From Lentzea sp. (GTDB lineage: Bacteria > Actinomycetota > Actinomycetes > Mycobacteriales > Pseudonocardiaceae): 32,642 nucleotides of DNA. A program made the position numbers and the translations under genes. Under the pieces are notes generated by a model. It was not told where the DNA came from, did no database searches, and saw only the letters and a list, made by a program, of their open reading frames with translations. The stretch lies in NCBI GenBank assembly GCA_030146905.1, contig JASLAV010000756.1:1-32642 (forward strand), given 5' to 3'. Position 1 is the first letter of the stretch, and each line of letters begins with the position of its first letter. Positions 13,989-21,244 of this stretch are shown here, piece by piece.

Positions 13989-15758
13989 GACGCCGAGCGC
14001 ACGCAGCCTCGCCACCACGACCCCGGCGGCGGCCTCGGGGCTCAGCGCCGTCGTGTCGAGCCTGATCTCCGGGTCGAGCGGTGGCTCGTAGGGCGAGTCG
14101 ATGCCGGTGAAGTTCGGGAGCTCACCACGCCTGGCCTTGCGGTACAGACCCTTCGGGTCGCGCTGCTCCGCCACTTCCAGCGGCGTGTCCACGAAGACCT
14201 CGCAGAACTCGTTCTCGTCGACCAGCTCCCGTGCGAGCGCCCGCTCCGCGCGGAACGGCGAGATGAACGAGACCAGCACGATCAGCCCCGCGTCGACCAT
14301 CAGCGCGGCGACCTCGGCGATCCGCCGGATGTTCTCGACGCGGTCGGCGTCGCTGAACCCGAGGTCGGAGTTCAGGCCGTGCCGCACGTTGTCGCCGTCC
14401 AGCAGGAACGTGTGCCTGCTCTCGGCGTGCAGCGCCTTCTCGACCAAGTCGGCGATCGTGGACTTGCCGGCACCCGACAGTCCCGTCAGCCACACCACGC
14501 ACGGCCGGTGCCCGTTGCGGGCCACCCGTGCCCGCTTGTCGACGGTGAGAGTCTGCCAACGGACGTTCGTCGGGCTCAGCGCGAAGTCGATCATCCCGGC
14601 ACCGACGGTGGCGTTGGAGAGCCTGTCGAGCACCACGAACGAGCCGAGATCGCGGTTCACCCGATAGCTCTCGAACGGCACGGGCGCGTCGAGGTGCACG
14701 GTGTCGACGCCGATCTCGTTGAGCCGCAACGCCTTCGTGGCGGTGAACCCGACCGTGCGGGCGCCGATCTTCGCGAGGTACTGCCTGCCGGGCAGCAGGC
14801 CGGTCTCGTCCAGCCATACGAGGTGCGCCTGGAACGAGCCGGCGACCCCGGGAGGGTCGGAGGCCGCGGCCACCACGTCACCACGGCTCGCGTCCACCTC
14901 GTCGGCCAGCACGACGGTGACCGACGAACCCGTGGGTGCTGCAGGCAGATCGCCGTCCATCGTGACGATGCGCTCCACTGTGGACTTGCGGCCGCTCACG
15001 CACACCTCGTCGCCTGCGCGCAGAGTCCCGCGCAGCACCCGGCCGGAGAGGCCGCGGAACGACGGGTCCGGCCGGTTGACCCACTGCACGAGGAACCGCG
15101 ACGGGCCGTCCTGCGCCGGGCGCGTCTCGACCGTCTCCAGCCACCGCAGCAGCGTCGGGCCGTCGTACCACGGCGTCAGTTCGCTGCGGCCGATCACGTT
15201 GGCGCCCTCGGTGGCGGACATCGGCACGCAGGTGATTCCGGCGAAGTCCAGTTCCTGGGCGAACTCCGCGAACGAGGCGCTTACCTCGTCGAAGACCTCG
15301 CGCGAGTAGCCCAGGAGATCCAGCTTGTTCACCGCCAGCGCCACGTGCCGGATTCCCAGCATGGACGCGATCCTGGCGTGCCGGCGGGTCTGGCCGAGCA
15401 CGCCCTTGCGCGCGTCGAGCAGGATGACCGCGGCGTCGGCGGTGGACGCGCCGGTGACCATGTTCCGCGTGTACTGCTCGTGGCCCGGCGTGTCCGCCAC
15501 GATGAACCGCCGCGCCTCGGTCGCGAAGAACCGGTACGCGACGTCGATGGTGATGCCCTGCTCGCGTTCCGCGGCGAGGCCGTCGACCAGGAGCGCGAAG
15601 TCCAGCTCACCGCCGCGGGTGCCCACACGCCGCGAGTCCGCCTCCAGTGCGGCCAGGTGGTCCGCGTACAGCAGCTTCGACTCGTACAGCAGCCGCCCGA
15701 TCAGGGTGCTCTTGCCGTCGTCGACGCTGCCGCAGGTGATGAACCGCAGAAGCTCCAT
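13983..15758 (-). CDS. cysNC: bifunctional sulfate adenylyltransferase subunit 1 / APS kinase
   Basis: A 591-residue fusion. The N-terminal part is CysN, the GTPase that drives ATP sulfurylase: P-loop GSVDDGKST at 10-18, switch [13 protein letters not shown] and guanine motif NKLD, followed by two beta-barrel domains. The C-terminal part, from about residue 420, is CysC, which phosphorylates APS to PAPS: Walker [10 protein letters not shown], then [16 protein letters not shown], the APS-binding ISPFRAER and a [18 protein letters not shown] lid. Both active sites look intact. The ATG overlaps the cysD stop (TGATG), so the CysD-CysN complex is made in step. Fusion of CysN and CysC is common in actinobacteria. 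Its location beside a sulfotransferase rather than cysH/cysI argues for PAPS supply to sulfation, not assimilation. Confidence 0.97.
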   Translation of the reverse strand: MELLRFITCGSVDDGKSTLIGRLLYESKLLYADHLAALEADSRRVGTRGGELDFALLVDGLAAEREQGITIDVAYRFFATEARRFIVADTPGHEQYTRNMVTGASTADAAVILLDARKGVLGQTRRHARIASMLGIRHVALAVNKLDLLGYSREVFDEVSASFAEFAQELDFAGITCVPMSATEGANVIGRSELTPWYDGPTLLRWLETVETRPAQDGPSRFLVQWVNRPDPSFRGLSGRVLRGTLRAGDEVCVSGRKSTVERIVTMDGDLPAAPTGSSVTVVLADEVDASRGDVVAAASDPPGVAGSFQAHLVWLDETGLLPGRQYLAKIGARTVGFTATKALRLNEIGVDTVHLDAPVPFESYRVNRDLGSFVVLDRLSNATVGAGMIDFALSPTNVRWQTLTVDKRARVARNGHRPCVVWLTGLSGAGKSTIADLVEKALHAESRHTFLLDGDNVRHGLNSDLGFSDADRVENIRRIAEVAALMVDAGLIVLVSFISPFRAERALARELVDENEFCEVFVDTPLEVAEQRDPKGLYRKARRGELPNFTGIDSPYEPPLDPEIRLDTTALSPEAAAGVVVARLRALGVC

Positions 15759-16651
15759 CAGAAGTAGCCCTCCCGCTTCTTGCGTTCCATCGACCCGCTC
15801 GCGTCGTGGTCGATCAGCCGTCCCTGGCGCTCGGACGTCGTCGCGGTCCGCATCTCCTCGACGATCTGCGCCACGGTCCGCGCCTCACTGCGCACCGCGC
15901 CGGTCAGCGGGTAGCAGCCGAGCGTCCGGAACCTGACGAGCTCCTGGCGCGGGTGCTCTCCCGCGGCCAGCGGCATGCGCTCGTCGTCGACCACGATCAG
16001 CATGCCGTCGCGGTCGACGACCGGTCGCGGGGCCGCGAAGTACAGCGGCACCACGGGAATCCGTTCGCGCTCGACGTACCGCCACACGTCGAGCTCTGTC
16101 CAGTTGGACAGTGGGAAGACCCGGATGCTCTCGCCGGGCGCGACCCGCGTGTTGTAGAGCCGCCACAGCTCCGGCCGCTGGTTCTTCGGGTCCCACTGGT
16201 GCTGCGCGGTGCGGAACGAGAACACCCTTTCCTTGGCGCGTGAGGCTTCCTCGTCCCGCCGCGCACCGCCGAACGCCACGTCGAACCGGTGCCGGTCGAG
16301 CGCCTGCCGCAGCCCCTGCGTCTTCCACAGGTCGGTGTGCCGGGCGGAGCCGTGGTCGAACGGGTTGATGCCCCGCGCCACGCAGTCGGGGTTGCGGTGC
16401 ACGATCAGCTCCAGGCCCAGCCGGGCGGCCGTCTCGTCCCGGAACGCGATCATCTCGCGGAACTTCCAGGTGGTGTCGACGTGCAGCAACGGCATCGGCG
16501 GCTTCGACGGGTGGAAGGCCTTGCGGGCCAGGTGGAGCAGGACGGAGCTGTCCTTGCCGATCGAGTACAGCAGCACCGGCCGCTCGCTCTCGGCGACCGC
16601 CTCGCGGAAGATGTCGATGCTGTCGGCCTCCAGGGCGTCCAGGTGGTTCAC
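15758..16651 (-). CDS. cysD: sulfate adenylyltransferase subunit 2
   Basis: A 297-residue CysD, the catalytic ATP-pyrophosphatase subunit that forms APS from sulfate and ATP together with CysN. The PP-loop [19 protein letters not shown] and downstream [31 protein letters not shown] and [21 protein letters not shown] are all conserved. The C-terminus ends with the typical [11 protein letters not shown]. The GTG start at 16651 overlaps the cysQ stop (GTGA) and the open frame continuing upstream to 17341 is a shadow of cysQ. It sits second in the tightly packed cysQ-cysD-cysNC set, presumably driven by the TetR-linked promoter in front of cysQ. Confidence 0.97.
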   Translation of the reverse strand: MNHLDALEADSIDIFREAVAESERPVLLYSIGKDSSVLLHLARKAFHPSKPPMPLLHVDTTWKFREMIAFRDETAARLGLELIVHRNPDCVARGINPFDHGSARHTDLWKTQGLRQALDRHRFDVAFGGARRDEEASRAKERVFSFRTAQHQWDPKNQRPELWRLYNTRVAPGESIRVFPLSNWTELDVWRYVERERIPVVPLYFAAPRPVVDRDGMLIVVDDERMPLAAGEHPRQELVRFRTLGCYPLTGAVRSEARTVAQIVEEMRTATTSERQGRLIDHDASGSMERKKREGYF

Positions 16652-17313
16652 AAGATCACCCCCGCGAGCTCGGGACGGCAGATCAGCAGGTCGGGCAGCC
16701 ACGGATCGGGCTGGTTGTAGACGAGCGGGCTCCCGTCGACGCGGGAGGCGTGCAACCCGGCGGCGCGGGCCACGTGCACGGGCGCGGCCGAGTCCCACTC
16801 GTACATGCCGCCCGCGTGCAGGTAGGCGTCGGCCTCGCCGCGCACCACGGCCATCGCCTTCGCGCCCGCGCTGCCCATGGGCACCAGCACGGCGTTCATC
16901 GCCTCGGCGACCTGCTCGGCGAACGCGGGCGGCCGGGTGCGGCTGACGACGATCCTGGGCCTGCGGTGCGACACCTTGCGACCCAGCCGCAACGCGGGCA
17001 GGGCGACCGTGCCGGCGACGAGCTCGCCGCGTTCCCACAGCGCCACGTGCACGGCCCAGTCTGTGCGGCCGGGCTCGGCGTACTCGCGGCTGCCGTCGAG
17101 CGGGTCGATGATCCACACCCGGTCGGCGGTCAGCCGGCGGCGGTCGTCCGGTGCCTCCTCCGACAGCACGGCGTCGTCGGGTCTGTGCCTGCTCAGCTGC
17201 GCGGCCAGGAAGAGCTGCGCGATCCTGTCGCCGTTGCCGGGCCGCACGCGCACCAGCAACCTGCCGGTCTCGATGGCCAACCGTCTCGCCAGCTCGCTGT
17301 CGGTCTCCGCCAC
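16648..17313 (-). CDS. cysQ: 3'-phosphoadenosine 5'-phosphate (PAP) phosphatase, CysQ-like
   Basis: A 221-residue inositol-monophosphatase-superfamily protein. Metal-binding motifs are [23 protein letters not shown] (the DPxDG signature) and [15 protein letters not shown] (the C-terminal WD signature). In this operon the natural substrate is PAP (or PAPS), the inhibitory by-product of sulfotransferases, which it would convert to AMP. The start is GTG 17313. No ribosome site is visible, but TACCGT lies 6 nt upstream and TTGAAC 17 nt before that, so the transcript is probably leaderless and the start falls on the first transcribed base. It leads the cysQ-cysD-cysNC set, overlapping cysD by four bases. 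Other phosphatase substrates (inositol or histidinol phosphate) are less likely given the neighbours. Confidence 0.92.
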   Translation of the reverse strand: MAETDSELARRLAIETGRLLVRVRPGNGDRIAQLFLAAQLSRHRPDDAVLSEEAPDDRRRLTADRVWIIDPLDGSREYAEPGRTDWAVHVALWERGELVAGTVALPALRLGRKVSHRRPRIVVSRTRPPAFAEQVAEAMNAVLVPMGSAGAKAMAVVRGEADAYLHAGGMYEWDSAAPVHVARAAGLHASRVDGSPLVYNQPDPWLPDLLICRPELAGVIL

Positions 17314-17319
17314 ACGACC

Positions 17320-17348
17320 ACGGTAGGGGTAAACCGAACAACGTTCAA
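17320..17348 (-). promoter_or_regulatory. predicted leaderless promoter of the cysQ operon
   Basis: On the minus strand TTGAAC (17348-17343) and TACCGT (17325-17320) are 17 nt apart. Six bases separate the -10 from the GTG start. The left arm of the adjacent inverted repeat includes the -35 hexamer, so a protein bound there would block RNA polymerase. Confidence 0.65.
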
Positions 17349-17369
17349 CATACTTTTGAACGTTGTTCG
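17335..17369. promoter_or_regulatory. 14-bp perfect inverted repeat, TetR operator for cysQ operon and own gene
   Basis: Arms CGAACAACGTTCAA (17335-17348) and TTGAACGTTGTTCG (17356-17369) enclose seven AT-rich bases. Each arm contains its own GAACnnnGTTC dyad, so two dimers could bind side by side. The site fills the 71-bp space between cysQ and the divergent TetR gene and covers the predicted cysQ -35 box. Confidence 0.85.
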
Positions 17370-17384
17370 AAGTACGCTTCCCGC

Positions 17385-17999
17385 GTGAGCACCGAACACA
17401 CGGCATGGGGTGACGCGGAGGGCAGGCGGCGGGACATCCTGTCGTCGGCGGAGCTGATCCTGGAGCAGCAGGGCTACGCGGGCCTGACCATGCGCGCGAT
17501 CGCGGTGGGGGCGGGCGTCAGCTCCGGCACCGTCTACCAGTACTTCTCCGGCAAGGAGGACGTGTTCGCGGCGCTCATGGAAAGACGCCTGGACGAGCTG
17601 CGCCGCGCGTTGGCGGAGATCGACCGCGGGCTCGGGATCGCCGGCGTGCTCAGGGAGGTCGAACCCCGGGTGACCGAGCTGTGGCGGCGCTTCGGCCGCT
17701 CGGCGGCGCAGTGGGAGGCCAAGGTGCTCTCCGGCGGCCGCAGGGGCAGGGAGGTCGCCGGGTCGGCGCAGGACTACCGCAAGACGATCAAGGCCCTCGC
17801 GAAGGCGCTGGCGGAGACCGCCGAGCGGTCGGGCCAGGAGCTGATCGACGATCCGGCGCTGCCGCACTGGGTGTGGGACTCGCTGATCGGGCTGGCGGAC
17901 GACCTGTTGCTGCAGGGCGCCCGCAGCAACAGGGTGAAGCCCGCTCACCTGGTCGACTTCGCCTGCCGGGCGATCGAGCGGGGCATCATCGCCCGCTGA
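17385..17999 (+). CDS. TetR-family regulator of the sulfation locus
   Basis: A 204-residue TetR-family protein. The DNA-binding domain spans about residues 12-60: [49 protein letters not shown]. The helical C-terminal domain of about 140 residues presumably binds the inducer. The start is GTG 17385; TACGCT ends 6 nt before it, again suggesting a leaderless message. It faces the cysQ operon across a shared inverted repeat and likely represses that operon and itself. A matching 13-nt half-site before the DUF1214-sulfotransferase block suggests it also governs the second half of the locus. The inducer might be the acceptor molecule to be sulfated. Its end overlaps the convergent cysteine dioxygenase gene by 14 nt. 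Confidence 0.93.
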   Translation: MSTEHTAWGDAEGRRRDILSSAELILEQQGYAGLTMRAIAVGAGVSSGTVYQYFSGKEDVFAALMERRLDELRRALAEIDRGLGIAGVLREVEPRVTELWRRFGRSAAQWEAKVLSGGRRGREVAGSAQDYRKTIKALAKALAETAERSGQELIDDPALPHWVWDSLIGLADDLLLQGARSNRVKPAHLVDFACRAIERGIIAR

Positions 18000-18519
18000 C
18001 GGGCTGGTCGTAACGCCGCCGGATGCTGGTGCCCAGCACGCTGACATCGGCACCGTAGACGTGGATCGAGATCGCCACTGAGCTGGAGTTGTTGCACACC
18101 TTGTGGATGTCGCCCGGCGGCACGAGGTAGGACGCCACGCCTTCCGGGGTCCTGTTGACGCGCAACGGGATCAGCCGGTCGCCCTGCAACCGGTAGGTGG
18201 TCTCCTCCTCCTCGCCGACGTAGGTGCCGACGACGCACCAGGACACGTGGTCGTGGATGCAGGTCTCCTGGCCCGGCAACCAGACCAGCGCGACGACCGA
18301 GAAGCTCCCGCCGGGTTCGACGTGCAGGACGTGCTGGCGGTAGGCGCTCGGGTCCGGTTCCCGTTGCGCCGCGCTCAGCAGGAACGGGTCGGTCAGGTGC
18401 CCGGCGAGCGTCCGCGAGACCCGTGCGGCGACGGCGTTGTCGTCACCGCCGCGGGTGATCGCGGCCCGGAGGGAGCCCACCAGAAGCGTGGCCGTGGGGG
18501 AGAGCAGGCTGTGCGTCAT
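17986..18519 (-). CDS. cysteine dioxygenase-family thiol dioxygenase (cupin)
   Basis: A 177-residue cupin of the bacterial cysteine dioxygenase family, mononuclear iron enzymes that oxidise thiols to sulfinates. Iron ligands are H89 and H91 in CIHDHVSWCVVGTYVGEEEE and a third His in PPGDIHKVCNNSS. A Cys (C95) lies close to the place of the Cys-Tyr crosslink in animal enzymes, but bacterial homologues vary here and crosslinking cannot be assumed. The start is ATG 18519 with GAGGAGG about 9 nt upstream. It lies 32 nt downstream of the YeiH-type exporter on the same strand. Cysteine sulfinate breaks down to sulfite, so a sulfite/sulfate exporter as neighbour is coherent. Related thiols (mercaptopropionate, cysteamine) are alternatives. 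Confidence 0.88.
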   Translation of the reverse strand: MTHSLLSPTATLLVGSLRAAITRGGDDNAVAARVSRTLAGHLTDPFLLSAAQREPDPSAYRQHVLHVEPGGSFSVVALVWLPGQETCIHDHVSWCVVGTYVGEEEETTYRLQGDRLIPLRVNRTPEGVASYLVPPGDIHKVCNNSSSVAISIHVYGADVSVLGTSIRRRYDQPVSGR

Positions 18520-18551
18520 GAGCGGGGTCCTCCTCTGTGGGGGAACGGGGA

Positions 18552-19547
18552 TCAGCCGATCAGCACCGTGCCCGTCAGCACGAGGGCGACGATGAGGACG
18601 GTGGAGAGCAGGCCCAGCAGCAGCACGGCGGGGCCGGAGCGGAGCAGGGAACGCAGGCGCACCGCGGTGCCGAGCGCGAACATCCCCGCCGCCAGCAGCA
18701 CGTTGTCCACGAACGTCGCGGCCGTCAGCACGACGTCGGGCAGCAGGCCGGTCGCGCGCACCGCCGCCATCGCGAGGAAGCCGAGCACGAACAACGGCAC
18801 GAGCGGCGGACGCTGCCCGCCTGCCGGGTACCTGAGCCGTTCGGCGAAGCTCACCGCGGCGAGCATCGGCGCGAGCAGCACCACCCGCGTCAGCTTCACC
18901 GCCACCGCGATGGCGAGCGCACCGCTGACCGGTCCGGCGGCGGCCACGACCTGCGCGACCTCGTGCACGCTCCCGCCGGCCCACACCCCGTACTGGGTGG
19001 GGGAGAGGCCGGTGAGCGGGTACAGCGCGGGCAGGCCGAACATCGCGATCGTGCCGAAGAGGGTGACCAGCCCGAGCGCCCCCGCCACGTCCTCCTCGTC
19101 CTGCTCGCGCACGCTGTTCATCGCGGCGACCGCGGAGGCGCCGCAGATCGAGAACCCGGTGGCGATCAGCAACGACAGGCCCTCGCCGACCCCGAGAACC
19201 TTGCCCAGCCACCGCGTCGCGACGAACGTCACGACCACGGCCACGACGGCGAGCACGAGGATCTCGTAACCGAGCCCCATGACGTCGTGGAAGACCAGCT
19301 TCAGGCCGAGCAGCACCACGCCGAGGCGCAGCAGGCGGCGGCCGGCGAACCTGATGCCGGGAGCCGTCGACGGCGGCAGCGCCACGACGTTGGCCACCAC
19401 CGCGCCGAGCAGCACCGCGACCGTCAGCGCGCTGATCGAGGGTTGCACCAGGGAGACCGCGATCGCGATCGCGACGCCACCGGCGACCACGGCGAGGCCG
19501 GGCACCACCGAGCCGGTCGTGCGCGGTGTGGTCCTGGTGATCCCCAT
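18552..19547 (-). CDS. YeiH/UPF0324-family putative sulfate or sulfite exporter
   Basis: A 331-residue polytopic membrane protein with roughly ten hydrophobic helices. The family signatures are ATGFSICGASAVAAM, in a re-entrant-like glycine-rich segment, WAGGSVHEVAQVVAA, and TAATFVDNVLLAAGMFALGTAVRL near the end. The family is annotated as putative sulfate exporters, and in enterobacteria yeiH adjoins the LysR gene yeiE, linked to sulfite response. The same pairing is seen here with a LysR gene 69 nt upstream on the same strand. Cysteine dioxygenase follows. Together they suggest removal of excess cysteine sulfur as sulfite or sulfate. The start ATG 19547 lacks a strong ribosome site. Substrate and direction of transport are inferred. 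Confidence 0.9.
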   Translation of the reverse strand: MGITRTTPRTTGSVVPGLAVVAGGVAIAIAVSLVQPSISALTVAVLLGAVVANVVALPPSTAPGIRFAGRRLLRLGVVLLGLKLVFHDVMGLGYEILVLAVVAVVVTFVATRWLGKVLGVGEGLSLLIATGFSICGASAVAAMNSVREQDEEDVAGALGLVTLFGTIAMFGLPALYPLTGLSPTQYGVWAGGSVHEVAQVVAAAGPVSGALAIAVAVKLTRVVLLAPMLAAVSFAERLRYPAGGQRPPLVPLFVLGFLAMAAVRATGLLPDVVLTAATFVDNVLLAAGMFALGTAVRLRSLLRSGPAVLLLGLLSTVLIVALVLTGTVLIG

Positions 19548-19605
19548 GACAGCAACGGTGACCGCTGCGGGCTGTGTGCAGTAGATGGCGATTCGTTGGA
19601 GCCGT

Positions 19606-19620
19606 ATAAGGCGCGCTTAT
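19606..19620. promoter_or_regulatory. LysR-type box ATAAG-GCGCG-CTTAT
   Basis: A 5-bp-armed dyad that includes the T-N11-A pattern of LysR regulators lies 59 bp before the YeiH-type start and overlaps the stop of the LysR gene. Its AT-rich arms stand out from the surrounding GC-rich DNA. It is a plausible activation site for the exporter-dioxygenase pair. Confidence 0.6.
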
Positions 19621-20519
19621 GCCTTCGCGGCGGCGGAGATGAGCGCGTCCACGGTGGCCCGCATGATCGGGAGGCGGATCAGGTCGGGCCACGTGTACAG
19701 GGCGGTGAGCCGTTCCGCCGACGACTCCACGTCGACCGCGGTCAGCCCGGGGTGCTGCAGGAACGACAGCAGCAGGCGTGGCACGAGCGCCACGCCCAGA
19801 CCGGCGGTGACCAGGCTCTGGATCGCCAGGTTGTCGTCGGTGGAGCAGGTGATGTCGGGCACGAACCCTGCCGCGGCGCAGGCCTGGTGCACCGCGCTCT
19901 GGCACCGGACACAACCGGCGATCCAGCGTTCCTCCGCCGCCTCTGCCAGCGACACGCGGCCACGTCCCGCGAGCCGGTGGCCGGTGGGGACGAGCAACGC
20001 GAGCGGCTCCCGCAGCAACGGCACGCGCAGCATCCCGTGCACGGCCGACTCGTCGAGCGGTTCGTCCTGGTAGCTGAAGCTGATCACCAGGTCCACCTCA
20101 CCGCCGCGCAGCAGCGAGAACGACTCCGGCGGCTCCTGCTCGACCAGTTCGAGGCGCAGGCTGGGGCGCTCCTGCGCCAGGATCGCCGCCGCGGCGGGCA
20201 CCAGCGCGACGTTGGCGCTGGGGAACGCGCAGATGCGGATGGTGCCGATGTCGTGCGTCGCGATCGCGCTGACCTGCTGGTGGGTCGCCGCGAGCTGCTC
20301 CAGCAGCGTCGTGCCGCGTTCCGCGAGGATCCGCCCGGCCTCGGTGAGGTGCAGTCCACGGCCAGTGCGCACGAACAGCGGGCCGCCCACCTGCCGCTCC
20401 AGCGCGCGCATCTGCTGGCTCACGGCGGGCTGGCTGCAGTGCAGCTGCCGGGCGGCCGCGCTGAACGAGCCGGTCCTGGCCACCGTCGCGAAGACCTCGA
20501 GCTGCCGGGTGTCGAACAC
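19617..20519 (-). CDS. LysR-family transcriptional regulator
   Basis: A 300-residue LysR-type regulator. The N-terminal winged helix-turn-helix reads LEVFATVARTGSFSAAARQLHCSQPAVSQQMRALERQVGGPLFVRTGRGLHLTEAG, residues 7-62. The C-terminal periplasmic-binding-protein-like effector domain includes two close Cys in IAGCVRCQSAVHQAC, which could be thiol- or sulfite-responsive, though that is speculation. The start is GTG 20519. It precedes the YeiH-type exporter on the same strand, and a LysR-type dyad overlaps its stop codon. Most LysR genes are divergent from their target; this tandem arrangement means the exporter could be read through from it or from its own promoter. A single-pass membrane protein gene ends 16 nt upstream. 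Confidence 0.93.
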   Translation of the reverse strand: MFDTRQLEVFATVARTGSFSAAARQLHCSQPAVSQQMRALERQVGGPLFVRTGRGLHLTEAGRILAERGTTLLEQLAATHQQVSAIATHDIGTIRICAFPSANVALVPAAAAILAQERPSLRLELVEQEPPESFSLLRGGEVDLVISFSYQDEPLDESAVHGMLRVPLLREPLALLVPTGHRLAGRGRVSLAEAAEERWIAGCVRCQSAVHQACAAAGFVPDITCSTDDNLAIQSLVTAGLGVALVPRLLLSFLQHPGLTAVDVESSAERLTALYTWPDLIRLPIMRATVDALISAAAKA

Positions 20520-20535
20520 CCCCGCACTGTATGTC

Positions 20536-21177
20536 TCATCTCCCGGCGACGAGCGAGTCGAGCGTCGCCGACCCGTGCTGGCCGCAGTGCCGGCGCGAGG
20601 CGTCGAGCGTGATCGGCTTCTCCGCCTCCGCCGGTCTGCCCGCCTGGCCGAAGAGCCGTCTCAGCAGCTCGACCTGTTCGTCACCGCCCGCCCGCAGGAA
20701 GTCGCCGCAGCTCGACCGGACGGTGAGCCTGTCGTCCTGCGGCATCAGGTCCACCGGCCCGAAGACGAACAGCAGCGCCACGACGATCGCGAGGCCGGAC
20801 GCGATGACGGCGCCGCCGGACGAGGTCTTCTTCGGCGAGAGCCACGTCCGCGCCTGCTCGATGAACGGCTCGGCGGGGGAGAGCTCCGCGTCGATCCAGA
20901 ACTCGACGCTGTCGCCGCCGGTCACGTCGAACTGGACGTGACCGGCGGCGAGCATGATGCGCATGATCGCGGTCCGCTCGTAGGACCCCGACCAGAACGG
21001 GTCCGGCCGCACGAGCACGAGCCGGTCGGGCAGCAGGAACACGACGTCGCGCTCGCCCCTGGCGAGTCGCCCGGTCTGGCCAGGCTGGACGACGGCGCCC
21101 GCCAGCCGGGCCAGTACGAGGTCGTGCTCGTGCTCGTCGAGGGCCTGCGCGGCCGTCGACCACAGGTCGGGTTCCAC
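20536..21177 (-). CDS. hypothetical single-pass membrane protein
   Basis: I do not recognise this 213-residue protein. The N-terminal 110 residues are soluble and mixed alpha/beta (LARLAGAVVQPGQTGRLARGERDVVFLLPDRLVLVRPDPFW, then HVQFDVTGGDSVEFWIDAELSPAEPF). One hydrophobic helix follows (GGAVIASGLAIVVALLFVFGPVDL, about residues 120-143). The C-terminal tail of about 70 residues is charged and contains Cys pairs in SSCGDF and RHCGQHG. The beta-rich front might be a small PH-like domain, but this is weak. The start is GTG 21177. The gene ends 16 nt before LysR on the same strand, so it may be cotranscribed with the sulfur-export group, but functional connection is unproven. Confidence 0.7.
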   Translation of the reverse strand: MEPDLWSTAAQALDEHEHDLVLARLAGAVVQPGQTGRLARGERDVVFLLPDRLVLVRPDPFWSGSYERTAIMRIMLAAGHVQFDVTGGDSVEFWIDAELSPAEPFIEQARTWLSPKKTSSGGAVIASGLAIVVALLFVFGPVDLMPQDDRLTVRSSCGDFLRAGGDEQVELLRRLFGQAGRPAEAEKPITLDASRRHCGQHGSATLDSLVAGR

Positions 21178-21244
21178 GTCACTGCTATCGCCGCAGGTGG
21201 TGGCCTGAGTTAGCCGCGACCGCCGGTTTTCGTCCGAATGCCGG

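Noticed and set aside
13983..17313. cysQ-cysD-cysNC as ordinary assimilatory sulfate reduction
   Set aside because: No cysH, sulfite reductase or sulfate transporter lies nearby, and a sulfotransferase block follows. Still, it could double as the genome's only PAPS/APS source.
16600..17400. Riboswitch or SAM-type leader before the cys genes
   Set aside because: Genes overlap and the cysQ transcript appears leaderless, leaving no room for a structured leader.
18537..20612. 691-codon open frame on the plus strand
   Set aside because: His/Arg/Gln-rich shadow opposite the YeiH-type and LysR genes.
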